A DNA stretch of 64,000 nucleotides from Platanthera guangdongensis (taxonomy: Eukaryota > Streptophyta > Magnoliopsida > Asparagales > Orchidaceae), in contig CM077167.1 of the NCBI GenBank assembly GCA_039583875.1, positions 146,337,010 to 146,401,009 on the forward strand, written 5' to 3'. Below are positions 1-9,847 of the stretch, piece by piece (the stretch's first letter is position 1; every line of letters starts with the position of its first letter). Both the position numbers and the translations under genes were made by a program. Below the pieces are notes generated by a model. That model was not told where the DNA came from and ran no database searches. It was given only the letters and a program-made list of their open reading frames with translations.

Positions 1-335
1 GTGCATGAAATCCATAGATATATCATCAAACTTCCATACTGTAATTGGTAATGACTTCAGGAAACCTCCAGGCTTTTGACCTTCAACTTTTACTAAGGCA
101 CAAGTTTGTCACTTTGCCACGTAAAGAGTTATGTCTTTCTTCAAACCCGGCCACCAGAACATCTTTTCATGTCCTTGTACATCTTTGTGCTCCCTGGGTG
201 AATTGAGTATTCATTAAGTGTGCATCATACATCAATTCCTCCCGTAGTTTACCCACATTCGCAACGCATAAATGACCATCTTTTATCAAAAGTTCGTCTT
301 CCATGGAGAATTGGGAATTTGACCCATCCACTACA
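1..335 (-). pseudogene. Element A integrase, N-terminal zinc-binding region and start of catalytic core
   Basis: The minus strand reads a linker with DELLIKDGHLCV, then an HHCC-type zinc-binding region: the segment AH...YSIHPGSTKMYKDMK, then FWWPGLKKDITLYVAK, and [15 protein letters not shown] just before the core begins with DDISMDF. The first Cys of the CxxC pair is lost: TGC/TGT has become TGA. A frameshift falls near 170, between YKDMK and FWWPG, and another near 200-215. In intact copies this protein inserts the retroelement cDNA into the genome. The catalytic DDE residues lie beyond the left edge. Confidence 0.8.
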
Positions 336-496
336 TAGAGTTTCATACTCTCATCGAGTTCCGTTGCTCGGCAAATCCTGTCTGCAAGGTCATATAGTAC
401 CTCTGTCCAGTTCAGACATGCATTTGCAGTAGAATTCTTGTCAACACAATAAATTTATAAGGCCTCCAACTCCTGGATCAGACGCTCATCATGCAT

Positions 497-948
497 CTAC
501 AACCAGCTTTCCCTTACCGGAGTCCGCCGACTCAAGGCATCTGCGACTACATTTCCCTTCCTGGGGGTATAGTGTATCTCGAAGTTGTAGTTCCCGAGGA
601 AATCCATCCACCCCTGTTGTCGCATATTCATATCCTTCTGATCTATTAAGTATTTCAGACTCTTATGGTCCATGAATATGTCAACTTTCATGCCATATAA
701 ATAATGACTCCACAGTTTAAGTGCAAAAAAATCATAACTTCCAACTCCAAGTCATGGACTGGATAATTTCGCTCATGCACTTTCAACTGGCATGAGCCAT
801 AAGCAATAACCTTTCCGAACTGAAGAAGAACGCAGCCTAAGCCGCTCCCTGAAGTAGCACTATAAATATCGTAGCGATCTATACCACTTGGAGAACTCAA
901 GATAGACGTCGTGGTCAAACGAATCTTTAGCTCCTCAAAAGATCGCAT
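497..948 (-). pseudogene. Element A RNase H domain
   Basis: Two overlapping frames carry the Ty3-type RNase H that degrades the RNA strand during reverse transcription. The upstream frame (948-688) has the C-terminal RT connection [14 protein letters not shown] and the strand [20 protein letters not shown]. The downstream frame (691-497) has VDIFMDHKSLKYL, a QQGWMDFLGNYNFEIHY stretch and ends VVADALSRR, the usual end of this domain. A frameshift at about 690-720, beside an A/T run, breaks them apart. The expected first Asp of YSDAS is replaced (YSATS), so a catalytic acid is missing as well. Confidence 0.85.
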
Positions 949-1245
949 GCACTCAGGCGTTCAAACAAACTTCTGATCTTTCCTCATCGGCATAGTGAGA
1001 GTTAAGGCTATCCACGAAAAGTTCACAGGTTTGGCACCTACCACCAACTTTATAGTGAAGTCAATCTCCCGCTGGGGTGGTAACCCAGGAAGATCCTTAG
1101 GAAACTTATCTACGTACGCCAACAGAATATGAACGTCACTAAAATTGGGCTTCGGCTCAATAGCATCCAACAGCGTGAAGAACAACTCTGCGCCCTTTCG
1201 AACAGCTTTGGCTACCTTGAGAGCAAACATCAATATCTTGCTCAA
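949..1245 (-). pseudogene. Element A reverse transcriptase remnant with the RT core deleted
   Basis: The frame begins with the pre-RT motif PKDLPGLPPQREIDFTI and VGAKPV. It then passes straight into FSWIALTLTMPMRKDQKFV, which belongs to the far C-terminal end of RT just before RNase H. Everything between, including the fingers and palm and the YxDD box (roughly 190 residues by family knowledge), is missing, and the join is in frame. A TGG-to-TGA change at 959-961 then stops the frame just before TPEC. The copy cannot encode a working RT. Confidence 0.8.
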
Positions 1246-1248
1246 TCC

Positions 1249-1647
1249 TCACATAATAACGAACTTAGTCTCTTGTTTGGTGTTCTGTCCTAGTGTGACT
1301 TCCTTAGAGTTGCAATCTATACAAGCACGCTGCTTCGCGAGACTGTCCATACCAAATATAACATTAAAGTCAGATATCGGCAGCACAGATGCCTCCAATC
1401 CAAAATACCAACTTCCAATCTGTACCTCAAGACAACAAGAATTATTCGCACGCATCATGCATCTGTTAGGTAACAACACCTTTACTTTATCTATCGACAT
1501 AATAGTAGGCACTCTGATCCGCGATACGAAGTCCTCAGATAGAAATGAATGAGAAGCACCTGTATCAAGCAGTGTCCTCGCCGGATGGTCCCGAATAAGA
1601 ATAAGGTCTATACTTATTAAGTTATACACATACAATTCATAAGGCAT
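1249..1647 (-). pseudogene. Element A retropepsin-like aspartic protease
   Basis: A 132-residue open frame contains the active-site motif LLDTGASHSFLS near residue 27 and a later FNVIFGMDSLAKQ segment, matching the Asp-protease region of plant Ty3/gypsy polyproteins (VILGMDWL-type). It would cut the Gag-Pol polyprotein. It lies between the gag remnant (upstream, higher coordinates) and the RT remnant. The catalytic DTGA is intact, but the frame is separated from both neighbours by stops. Confidence 0.85.
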
Positions 1648-1779
1648 AAACTATATAAAGCATGGAAACTATATACTACTCGTACCTGTGATGACATCAG
1701 CCTGTTTGATGGCCTCCTGTTGGCTAAGATTGTACACCCTTGGTTGAGCTAGAGCATATTGGGACGTAGTGGACTCCAC

Positions 1780-2760
1780 CGCCTTTCCATTTTCAACATA
1801 CGATGATCATGCATTTTTGTCCTTCTTTGGAAGCCCACTGGTACACTCATAGGAAAAATGCCCCGTCTTTCCACAAGTGTAACATGAGAGTGGGCCTCGC
1901 CCTGATGTTTCTCAAGAAGACTTGGACTTCTTGCCCAAAAATGCACTCGGGCTTTATCACAGCCAAGTCCCTCTTGCCCTCCACCCTCTTCATGTCTTTC
2001 TCTAACGAACGAGCCATATTCACCAACATTTGGAAACCTTGGTTCATCGGACCCGAGAGCAATAACCTCAGCTCATCTCGCAGTCCCTCGTAAAACCTTT
2101 TGGTCTTATGCACTTCGTCAGCAAAAGTAGACCCCACATAACGTCCCAACCTGGTAAACTCATGGAGGTAGTCATCCACACTACCCTCACCCTGAGTCAA
2201 CTGCTGAAACTCATTTTCCATGGAAATTCACTATGATGATCGCAGATGCTTTGCCAGGAACAGTCTCAAAAACTCCTCCATCGAGACCTCTAATAGTCTC
2301 ATTCCTGTGAAGTGGTGTAACTCCAACTCATCCCACCAAAGTTGAGCCTCTCCTTCCAACAGGAAAGTGATCAAGGTGACTTTCTGTCCCTCCTCTATCT
2401 CAATCGCCATCAATATCCTCTTGACGCACGAAAGCCAGTCCTCTATATGTGTTGGGGATCCTGCACCCGTAAACATAGACGGACTAAATCTCATAAAGTG
2501 CTTCAGTTGTCGTCCAGTCGCTCGCTTCTAAACCAAAGCCTCAGTAGGAACTTGCCGAGCAGCTATATGCTCGGCGACACCAACTTGTACTGGCACTATT
2601 GCAGGTCGCACTTGCCCAGTCAGATGTGCATTAATCATTGCAAACACTACTTCAGCAATTAAGCGTGCAGTTTCTGCAAAAGGAGGAGGTGTAAGCACAT
2701 CAGCTGGTGTCGCACTCTCAACAAAACATTGGGGTGCAGACTACCCCGCACCACTTCCAG
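1780..2760 (-). pseudogene. Element A gag (capsid and nucleocapsid)
   Basis: Three pieces form a gag. The first, upstream of 2494, is a Pro/Ala-rich N-terminus ending in an in-frame TAG near 2530. The second (2494-2231) is the retrotransposon gag core with FTGAGSPTHIEDWLSCVKRI and GEAQLWWDELE. The third (2221-1847) has FQQLTQGEGSVDDYLHEFTRL, then Lys/Arg-rich sequence. A CCHC zinc knuckle (CYTCGKTGHFSYEC) follows at about 1838-1882, one frame off the core, so a frameshift separates capsid from nucleocapsid. This protein packages element RNA. No intact start is seen. Confidence 0.85.
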
Positions 2761-2970
2761 TCACTTATACGTGTAAAATACATAATTTAGTGACTACTCA
2801 AAAGGCAAACAACAATCAATAGGAACACACAGGTTTCTCAAACATGTGTATTTTCATTTCTAAGTCGACATTCTTGAGTTCATTTTTGTTATAACGGTAA
2901 ACACAACACGTGCTCGCAACCCCTCAAAAGAATTTCAGCCATGAATTCATAGGAGGAAGACAAAGACTAG

Positions 2971-2979
2971 CTGATACCA
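2971..2979 (-). promoter_or_regulatory. Element A primer-binding site (initiator-Met tRNA type, partial)
   Basis: The minus strand reads TGGTATCAG, the first nine bases of the initiator-Met tRNA complement, and then departs from it. It sits between the gag leader and the end of the long LTR, so it marks the LTR/internal border at about 2980-2985. Bases 2761-2970 are leader without recognisable features. Confidence 0.65.
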
Positions 2980-3163
2980 AAATTATAGGACCTTCATCTG
3001 TCACATGAAATATAACAGAGGGTCCGGCCGGAGCCCCATGTCATATCCCACAGCCGGTCTGCAGAGTTATATGTTAATATCAAAACTACATGAATCCTAA
3101 CTCAGAGCATTGTAGCGGAAGCTTCAGGGGTTAACTATCAAACTCATGTACATAAAATATCCA

Positions 3164-3188
3164 ATATATATATATATATATATATATA
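3164..3188. repeat. (AT)n microsatellite
   Basis: An uninterrupted AT dinucleotide run of about 25 bp inside element A's LTR. It borders a block of GC-only sequence (3189-3243). Confidence 0.95.
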
Positions 3189-3416
3189 CCACCCCCGACA
3201 GGCTCCGCCCGCCCCCCCCCCCCCCGGCGGGCTCCGCCCACCCAACTTTTTTATAATTTAATATTTTTTATATAGTAATAATTTTTATAAAAAAAATCAT
3301 ATTAATAATAATTTATACAGTAATAATTTATTTTATATATTTTTTATATATTAATAATTTTTTTATAATATATTTTAATTTTATATTTTATATATTTTAA
3401 TTTTTATATAAAAAAA

Positions 3417-3688
3417 ATCGCCCGCACCCCCCCCCCCCCCCCCCCCGCGAATTCACGGAGCCGCCGGCGGCCTGACCGGCGGCCCCCAGCAGGTTCGTCG
3501 GGAGCAGGCGAACCTGCCGGCGGTGATCCGGTGGCGCTCCGGCGGGGCCACCGCCGGCGGTGGCCCCGCCACCGGATCACCGCCGGCAGGTTCGCCTGCT
3601 CCCGGCGAACCTGCTGGGGGCTGCCGGTCAGGCCGCCGGCGGCTCCGCCGCCGGCGGTGGGGGAGCCCGTGAAAAGGGGGGGCGATTT
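3417..3688. repeat. GC-rich fold-back (near-perfect inverted repeat) in element A's LTR
   Basis: The core arms (3458-3532 and 3571-3645) are reverse complements with only about two mismatches, flanking a perfect 30-bp palindrome at 3541-3570. An 8-base bulge (3533-3540) lies on the left arm only. Weaker symmetry continues outward: AAATCGCC-type ends at about 3417 and 3688, a C run at 3427-3446 and a G run near 3671-3678. Left of it (3246-3415) is almost pure A/T. It could form a very stable cruciform or RNA hairpin. It may be a small fold-back element or a local sequence amplification. No protein is encoded. Confidence 0.8.
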
Positions 3689-3880
3689 GGCTGATCGGGG
3701 CTGAGGAGAGAGAAAGAAAGCGTTTTTTTGGGTTTTTGTTTAATTGCGGACCTATATCATTAAGTGTAGCCGAGGATCCAGCGGCTTAGAAATAAGATAG
3801 TCAAATCTGACGGTTCATATAATTAGCCTATTTTTGAACTCATTTTTATTGGGAGACCACCATACTTGTTTTTAAAATAG

Positions 3881-3881
<1 letters not shown>

Positions 3882-3950
<69 letters not shown>
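3882..3950. repeat. (AT)n microsatellite, about 69 bp
   Basis: A pure AT dinucleotide run, long enough to be length-variable between individuals and hard to assemble. Confidence 0.95.
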
Positions 3951-3953
<3 letters not shown>

Positions 3954-4959
3954 GAATGTTTTATAGAAATACACCAAAGTCAAACTGGCCTTAAGGCCTT
4001 ACAACTGTTGCCTTTTACAAAAGTATTTTCATACATCGGCACGCAGGCCAGCCACATATGAAAATACTTAAAAGCCTTCGCTTGGCCTTCGATGGCCGGT
4101 ATAGCAACAAGGGCAGCAACCTACTATTTCCCGCACGGCTCTCCAGCACCTGCATAGGGACAATCCACCACAAGGGTGACAAACAAGGCAATGGTCAGCT
4201 TTCAGCAGACCAATTTATAACGACCCTAACCCATACCCGGGGCAGCGATATTCCTTCCCTGCAGGCATAGCATTAATACAATTGATATATCACAAGGAGG
4301 TGCACTTAAGCATCAATCAATATATCACAACGAATGTCTCTACGGCCAAACATTTCGTGCACTCAGGGCACATTCTCAGTGTACTGTACTTCTCTGGGTC
4401 CCACCACCATCCACAGTCCGGGACTTTATTATATACTTGAGCATTATAGTGTTTCTGGAATGGGGCCTAAGACTCTCACTATGCCGGCGCAAGCCAATTA
4501 TTTTAGGCAATCCAGCCCAAACGACATAATGCCGGTACAGTTCAACTATTTATAGTTGCCCAAATCGCCAAGTCAACATCGACGGTCCTAGCCATCATGG
4601 CGAACGACAAGATGCGGGTCAGCCTCCCCTTTCCCATTCGGCTCACTGGTCTTTCCTCGACTATCGTCCACCAAGTCCCTAGGAATAGAGCCTACAATCA
4701 ACACACAATGACACTTACGGCCATAGCTGGGCACCCAGGCTCACAGCTCACCTGTCAGCCCTTCAGTATTCACGAGACAGTCCCTGTAAGTCCAAAGCTA
4801 ACTGGAATCTATCTCCTGCAAAAGTCACTATCATCGGGCATTAGCGACAGAACTCTCATCTGTCTCCAGACTCAGCCATAACTGGAACATCTTTCCAGCC
4901 AACACTCTACAGAATCCTTTAGTGCTAGAAAACTGGTCTTTAACAGCAGTCACAGCTCA

Positions 4960-5845
4960 CCAAGAGCTATCGCCGGCGATACTCGCTATCGTCCAGCGAT
5001 ATCCAACAGTTATGCAAATTGTGGTATTTTCTGGGTATTTTCCTGGAGCTCACCCCCAGTACTTCCTACTACTCTCATTTCAAAGATACAACCCACAGAC
5101 CCCGTAATCTACTTGTAATTACTCGGAGTCTTCTCTGGCACGCAAAACAAAACATCACCAATCCAGACCAACCTGTCCAGATGGGCTTCACACACTATGC
5201 CTATTTCGTACTGCGATTTCCGGATCTATATGCAAAACCAAACCCAGTGATATTACCGTATCAACCCATCGGAATCTCCTTGATTCTCCACCTTTTTGTG
5301 GGGGATTCCATGCATATGCAAAAGGACTTCAATTATCCAAGAAGGAAGATCGTTACTCTTGTAGTTTTATTCGGAGCCATGAACGTTTTTTGTCTGATTG
5401 GAAAGGAGCACCTCGCTTTCCTCTCTACGGATCTAGCCTCGGTTCTTGCTTCCGACTACAGGATCTCCTTCACCAAGCTTTGCTAAGCTCAGCCTCAGCC
5501 TTCTTCCTTAGGTCTTTCTTCCAATAGAGCAATAGAAGATGAAGAGAGAGAGGGGGAGAAGTAAAATGAGACTTCTCTCGACCTCTTCTCTGGTTAAGTG
5601 GTCTCAGGATTAATCCCAGTCACAGACACATTTCATCAAAAGGAAGCAAAGGCCCCAATTTCAGCTAACAAGTCAAAACTAACTCTATCGCATGTCATAC
5701 TCGTTATCGCCTAGGCGATATCGTCGATAGCCCCTTTGACCCCAGTCAACCACCGCTCTTTGGCCGCTGTCCGGCCATCTGACACGTGTCAAACCACATG
5801 TGGCGGTATCGCCCAGTGATACCTACTATCGCCACGCGTTAGCTC
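4960..5845. repeat. Scattered TATCGCC/GGCGATA palindromes in element A's LTR
   Basis: Palindromic blocks built on the same core occur at about 4970 (ATCGCCGGCGAT), 5705-5720 (TATCGCCTAGGCGATA, a perfect 16-mer) and about 5808-5835. More copies lie in the detached LTR piece at 58992-59128. They fall in the U3 side of the LTR on the minus strand, so they may be regulatory. The rest of 3951-5700 shows no reliable coding or structural feature. Confidence 0.7.
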
Positions 5846-5847
5846 AC

Positions 5848-5852
5848 TCGAC
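5848..5852. other. Target-site duplication of element B, left copy (tcgac)
   Basis: The five bases tcgac directly before element B's 3' LTR are repeated at 58933-58937 after its 5' LTR. This is the proof that the two LTRs, 52 kb apart, belong to one insertion. Confidence 0.9.
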
Positions 5853-6823
5853 CGTTGAAATCGAAAAACGGTCTCTTGTGGAGTTCACCCTTGGGGAAGG
5901 GGTGATCGCGCGCCTACTTCGCTCCTGCAAGCAAAATAACAAAGGAAAACAAAGACAGGAACCGACCCAAGGGCTCGGCAGGGAGGGCTCACCACACACC
6001 CGGAAGACCTGAGAGCACTTCCCCTCCTTAGCCACAGGCCGAGCTAAGGCTACCTCAGAAAGAGCTATGAGATCAAGGAGCAAGTGAATCTAAGATGCGT
6101 GCCTTCTGAGGTGCCCCTTGGGTCCTATTTATAGGATTCTATAAACGGCCTGCAAATAGCCAACCTCTGCTGTTTTGAACAGCTATGTGCAGCCCAACTT
6201 GGTCTGCCAATAGCGTAGCTCCGTTGTTCCAGCAAGCTATTCGCACCCATGGGGAGGGCATCCTGGTAATTTCACCTCGGGCTTCTACTGGGCCCCATCC
6301 CATGGATATGGAGGTCAGCTCGCCACTACTCTCTCTCCCCGCGAGAGGCGGGTGCGACCTGGCTCCTGCGGCTCGCCTACTCTTCTTGGGCAAGCGCGAG
6401 CCGGGCCACCGCGACCCGCCAATACTTTGTCGAGCCAGACCGGCGGCCAGGTCGCGTATAGGGGAGCGGGCTAGAGGTCAGGCTTCCAATTGTAACCATG
6501 TGAGCCTCGGAGGAGGGCTCGCCAATCTGGACTCGTCGAACCAATCCCCGAATACCAGTTCGATGAATGCCGACCAAAAAGTTCTGTTCGATGAATGGCG
6601 ACCCAAACTCTGCTCGACGAATGGCGGCCCAAACTCTGCTCGACGAATTCTGAGCGAGCGAGAGGGGTGAAGGGGCCAACTCGTGTGGCTTGCCTGCCCG
6701 ACCTGGGCGGGAGCGAGCTGGCCTCCTGCCGCCTCCCCCTCGCATGTTATTCTGGTGCAGGCCGGGCAGCCTGGTCCGCTCTCCTGGCTTGGCGGACCTG
6801 CTTGGTGAACACAGGGTTGTACA
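5853..6823 (-). repeat. Element B 3' LTR (971 bp)
   Basis: It aligns end to end with 57961-58932. On the minus strand it runs from TGTACAACCC to TTTCAACG; the final CA is mutated to CG here but intact in the partner. A minus-strand TATA box lies at about 6126-6136 (complement of ctatttatagg). The weak ORFs across it on both strands are shadows. The adjoining internal bases (6824-6840, purine-rich on the minus strand) are a candidate polypurine tract. Confidence 0.9.
6555..6655. repeat. Short tandem repeats in element B's LTR
   Basis: Four imperfect copies of a roughly 27-bp unit, core ctgctcgacgaatggcgacc, lie near the U3 start of the LTR (minus strand). The 5' LTR carries the same block at about 58663-58760. 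Each unit centres on a TCGACGA motif. Confidence 0.8.
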
Positions 6824-6937
6824 CAATCCTCGCTCCTTTTGAGCTTGACTAAGCTCGGAAAGAATCATCCAACTCGCGTGTTCGGCGAATTCTGTCTGAT
6901 CTGTCATGGAATCTTCTGGTGGGTCCCACTACCTGGT

Positions 6938-6946
6938 TATAAATAC
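6938..6946 (+). promoter_or_regulatory. TATA box of antisense unit 1 in element B
   Basis: TATAAATAC lies about 65 bp before the plus-strand ATG at 7011, a normal plant promoter spacing. It is antisense to element B's own genes, so it would drive a separate transcript. Confidence 0.5.
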
Positions 6947-7010
6947 ACCACTAAGCCCTTGGATGAATCCTCACCTCATTTTGACTTCCCAAGTGTACTT
7001 TAGCTGCACC

Positions 7011-7913
7011 ATGTCAGTCAGCGAGGAGGTACGAGCCCGTCTGGCAGCTGCGAGCGAGAAGACTCGAGAAGAGGCCCTCGAGGTCGCCCCTTGGTTGGAG
7101 CGTGGGTCTCCGGCCCTCTCTTCAGGCCGGTAAAAGGAAAGATTGTTAGGCAGTCCCCGACGAATGACCTCCTGGGCTCCACCTCGGCAGCCGACACCGA
7201 GGTCGTCCCAGAGGTATGTGCTCCTCCCTCCTGGCTTGTTGCTTCATTTCTGACCTTTTCTCTCGTAGGTACTGCCGCGCAAAGATGAGGGCGGTGGGGG
7301 GAGGATCGCTCCCCTCCTCTGTCAATTGAGCGGATCTCCAGCCCCTCGGGCCTGGATCGTCCCCCCCCCCCCCCGAATACCCCCCGGTCGCCGATTCCTC
7401 TCGGGCTAGGGAAATCTCTTGAAGCCTTAGAGGGGGAACCCTTCCAAGGTCATCTGGGTTCTTCTCGACCGTCCACCGGTATGGAGAGCGTGCCGACCCC
7501 TGGTAAGCTCACCCTCGGCGCTTGTTTTGTTCTCGCCTCCCCCCAATGTGGAGGATGTTTCGGACTATTTGGGTGACCCGGAGGACGCAGTGGGAATGAA
7601 GAGTCAGGTGACACGATTGTTCCAGAAACATACTTTGTTGCTCCAGGAGATCGTCAAGAGAGTCGACCGGGACAAGGCCGAGACCAGGGCTCGGCTCGCG
7701 GCTCTGGAGGAGGCCCCATGTACAGCCGAAGGCGATGAGGTCACCTTTCCTGGCGTACACATCACGCGGGTCGAGGAGCAGCTTGAGAGTGTCACGGAAC
7801 AAGTTGGTCTGGCTCAACAGGAGTTGGTGGCGGTGCGCGATTACCACTATCCGCGCGTGCTGCCACAAACCGAAACGCAAAGGAGGGGCAGGTGGAAGTG
7901 GATCCAATACTAA
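7011..7913 (+). pseudogene. Antisense accessory unit 1 of element B (coiled-coil protein, intron-containing, broken)
   Basis: This plus-strand unit runs antisense between B's pol and 3' LTR. Exon 1 starts at 7011 (MSVSEEVRARLAAASEK), with a helix-forming charged N-terminus. A likely intron (7214-7268) has a GTATGT donor and a pyrimidine-rich TTTTCTCTCGTAG acceptor; a second candidate donor, GTAAG, lies at 7503. The last exon (about 7554-7913) encodes a 100-residue coiled-coil segment (LFQKHTLLLQEIVKRVDRDK and VEEQLESVTEQVGLAQQEL). Frameshifts fall in exon 1 (near 7090-7130) and at the C run 7362-7373. I do not recognise a catalytic domain. It may be the 5' or companion part of unit 2, since element C separates them. 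Function unknown. Confidence 0.5.
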
Positions 7914-8182
7914 CCCGCCTCCCCTGCCCCTTTGCTCGCGGCCTATTGTCGGGCCAGGCCATGTCTATGCTTCGGGGAATCTCGCTTTAGGGGGGATCTG
8001 TTATTTTTAGAAACTCTCTCTATGTCTGTAATAATCTGCGACTTTTCTCGCCCGTCCACGGGCCTGATTTCTGATTTCTGATTTCTGATGTGCTTGTTTT
8101 TATCGCGCTGTTGCTCGACCTTCTTTGAGGGGGGATATGGATGAGACCGCATCGTCCGCTCGCCGCTCTTTCGGGCGGGTGC
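7914..8182. other. Element B non-coding sequence up to the element C insertion
   Basis: No supported gene. This would be the 3' untranslated part of antisense unit 1; it contains a thrice-repeated TGATTTCTGATTTCTGAT stretch near 8070. It continues at 20219 after element C. Confidence 0.6.
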
Positions 8183-8187
8183 GAGAC
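8183..8187. other. Target-site duplication of element C, left copy (gagac)
   Basis: gagac precedes the 5' LTR of element C and recurs at 20214-20218 after its 3' LTR, fixing the exact insertion point in element B. Confidence 0.95.
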
Positions 8188-8367
8188 TGTTGGAATACCC
8201 TATTACTGATTTGGGCAAGGATCACTATGTCTCTTAGGAAACCTGTTTTGACCTCATTGTATAGATTTAAAGGTCAATTAGAATTGAGTCTAAGGGTTAG
8301 TACTTATGTTTGGAAGCTGCCCTCAAGACCAGGTTTTTCAGTTTTGGAGACCAATTCATTTCGTCAA

Positions 8368-8660
8368 GCTCAGTACGACGAATCGTCGAACTCCATTCGA
8401 CGATCGTTGAGCTCACTTTGACGGATCGTCGAACTCCATTCGACGATCTCTGAGCTCAACTTCAACAAGTCGTCGAACTCCATTCGACGATCTTTTAGCT
8501 CAGATCGACGATCTTGACTCCAGTTTGATTCTCTATCTCTGAGCTCAGTTCGACGATCTTTGAGCTCAGATCGACGATCTCTGTTTCTGTCTAAGTCCAA
8601 GTCTCTGAGCTCAGTTCAACGATAGTGGAGCTCAGTTCGACGTTTTCTCTGAAGAGTTCA
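8368..8660. repeat. Array of TCGTCGAAC/TTCGACGATC inverted motifs in element C's LTR U3
   Basis: Short inverted pairs (atcgtcgaactc..attcgacgatc) alternate with GAGCTC spacers about a dozen times, so the array reads alike on both strands. The open frame seen on its minus strand (8370-8600) is a by-product. The same motif recurs inside gag (11505-11690), before ORF3 (15152-15420) and in the 3' LTR (18839-19125). Confidence 0.9.
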
Positions 8661-9307
8661 ACGTTTTTCAAGTTTCAAATTTGGACAGCTGTGGAATTAT
8701 TGTCAGCATTGAATTCAGTGGTCTTGTAGCCGCTTTTCATTTAATCTGGAGCAAGTTTCAAGGAATTTTCAAGGAATGTTTTGTTGGACTTTCCTCTAGA
8801 AGACAAATGCATTTAAGGAAGTCATTTATTGACAGGCTAACGGCTATCTTGGACAGTGGATCATTTCTATTCAGAAAAAAGGAATAAAAGATCAGATTTT
8901 TCATTCCTGCTGTAGAAGAACAAGAAGTCAGAAACATATTCTCTGCAACAATAACTCTTACAACACAACAATCACACAAGAGAAAGAAAGAGAGTTGCAG
9001 ACATTCTCAGTCTCAAATTCATATAAGAACACACATCACAAAAGGAGATCAACCAACTGAAATTTTCAGATCTCTTTTGATTCAAGTGTTCAAAGGCCAT
9101 CATCATTCAAGACTCCAGACACCTCACATTTAAGTTGCTGCTGAAATCATCTATTGCTGGAGATCAAATCATTTGAAGGCCTATCACCCTACTGCAAAGC
9201 TTCACTTCCTGAACAACTCAAGATCTCAGGGGGAGCTTTGACAACATCCACTATCTTCTCTCTAACTGTTGACAGAGAAGATCATCTCTCTCCCTCTCTC
9301 TCTCTGC

Positions 9308-9314
9308 TATAAAG
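9308..9314 (+). promoter_or_regulatory. Candidate TATA box in element C 5' LTR
   Basis: TATAAAG follows a CT-rich tract about 1.12 kb into the LTR, leaving some 430 bp for R and U5. The 3' LTR has TGTAAAG at the same place (19781-19787). Confidence 0.5.
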
Positions 9315-9746
9315 GGTTTTTCAAACTCCCTTCAAAAGTTTGTGATTGGTTTCTGAGACCTTATCAAAACTCAGTGGTGGCAAGACACCTGATCAAAAAA
9401 TCTGGTTTGGTTTTTGAGCACCTTATCAAAAGCTCATTGGTGCCCAGGACACCTGATCAACTCATCCTGCAGTGGATTCCTACCTAGGGTGGTAGAAGAG
9501 TGGATGTGCCCAGGTTGATTGGGGAACCACTATAGCTCCTTGTGTCATCTGGTTGCTTGTCCTTCTTTTTATTTCTGGCTGTGATTTGTGGTTGTTTTTG
9601 TTTAGATAGTTGCTGTGTTTATTTAATTATTTGCTTCCCTGTTCACTTAGGAATACAACAACTGTTGTAAAAACTTTTTAGCAAGCACCATACTCTATTC
9701 ACCCCCCCCCCCCTAGAGTATATCAGATCTAACTTGCACTTTCAAT

Positions 9747-9764
9747 TGGTATCAGAGGGAGGTT
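9747..9764 (+). promoter_or_regulatory. Element C primer-binding site
   Basis: TGGTATCAGAG matches the initiator-Met tRNA complement for 11 bases, two bases after the LTR end, then reads GGAGG where the tRNA complement has CCAGG. Confidence 0.9.
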
Positions 9765-9847
9765 GGTTAAAAATACCACATCTCAGTGGTTGCACAGGCT
9801 AACACCTGAACCCAAAGATCTCTATAGTTAGATCTGCTAGTTTTGAT

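Larger units (their letters stand above)
1..5852 (-). mobile_element. Element A: degenerate Ty3/gypsy retrotransposon (Tekay/Del-like), 3' part off the left edge
   Basis: Read on the minus strand, the order is LTR, primer-binding site, gag, protease, RT/RNase H, integrase, the Ty3/gypsy order. The window starts inside the integrase, so the rest of integrase and the 3' LTR lie outside. Every domain carries stops, frameshifts or deletions, making this the most decayed element here. The lineage (Tekay/Del chromovirus-type) is inferred from the long LTR that starts TGTAACACCCC and from gag and protease style; the diagnostic chromodomain would lie off the window. The 5' LTR is split: most lies at 2983-5852 and its first 220 or so bases (minus strand) lie at 58938-59158, separated by the insertion of element B. 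Confidence 0.85.
2983..5852 (-). repeat. Element A 5' LTR, main fragment
   Basis: About 2.87 kb without coding sequence lies between the primer-binding site and the insertion point of element B. It contains simple repeats, a GC-rich fold-back and several TATCGCC/GGCGATA palindromes. It is joined to 58938-59158 by two facts. Element B's TSD tcgac flanks both sides of the break, and a roughly 60-bp block just left of the break (5808-5850, tatcgccca..gatacctactatcgccacgcg) is repeated just right of it (58992-59040). The whole LTR would be about 3.1 kb. The exact 3' LTR end (near 2983) is approximate because the usual CA end is not clear. Confidence 0.75.
8188..9744 (+). repeat. Element C 5' LTR (1557 bp)
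   Basis: It starts TGTTGGAATACCC and ends GCACTTTCA. U3 holds an array of GATCGTCGA-type motifs (8368-8660). A TATA box is likely at 9308-9314, a C-tract at 9705-9714. It aligns with 18659-20213 throughout. Confidence 0.95.

Noticed and set aside
4058..5486. Plus-strand ORFs of 60-155 codons in element A's LTR
   Set aside because: No domain or codon pattern was recognised; the region is LTR sequence on the opposite strand.
6185..6907. ORFs of 160-176 codons on both strands (and the matching 57668-58810 set)
   Set aside because: They lie in element B's GC-rich LTR, where stops are rare by composition, and the two LTR copies disagree in frame.
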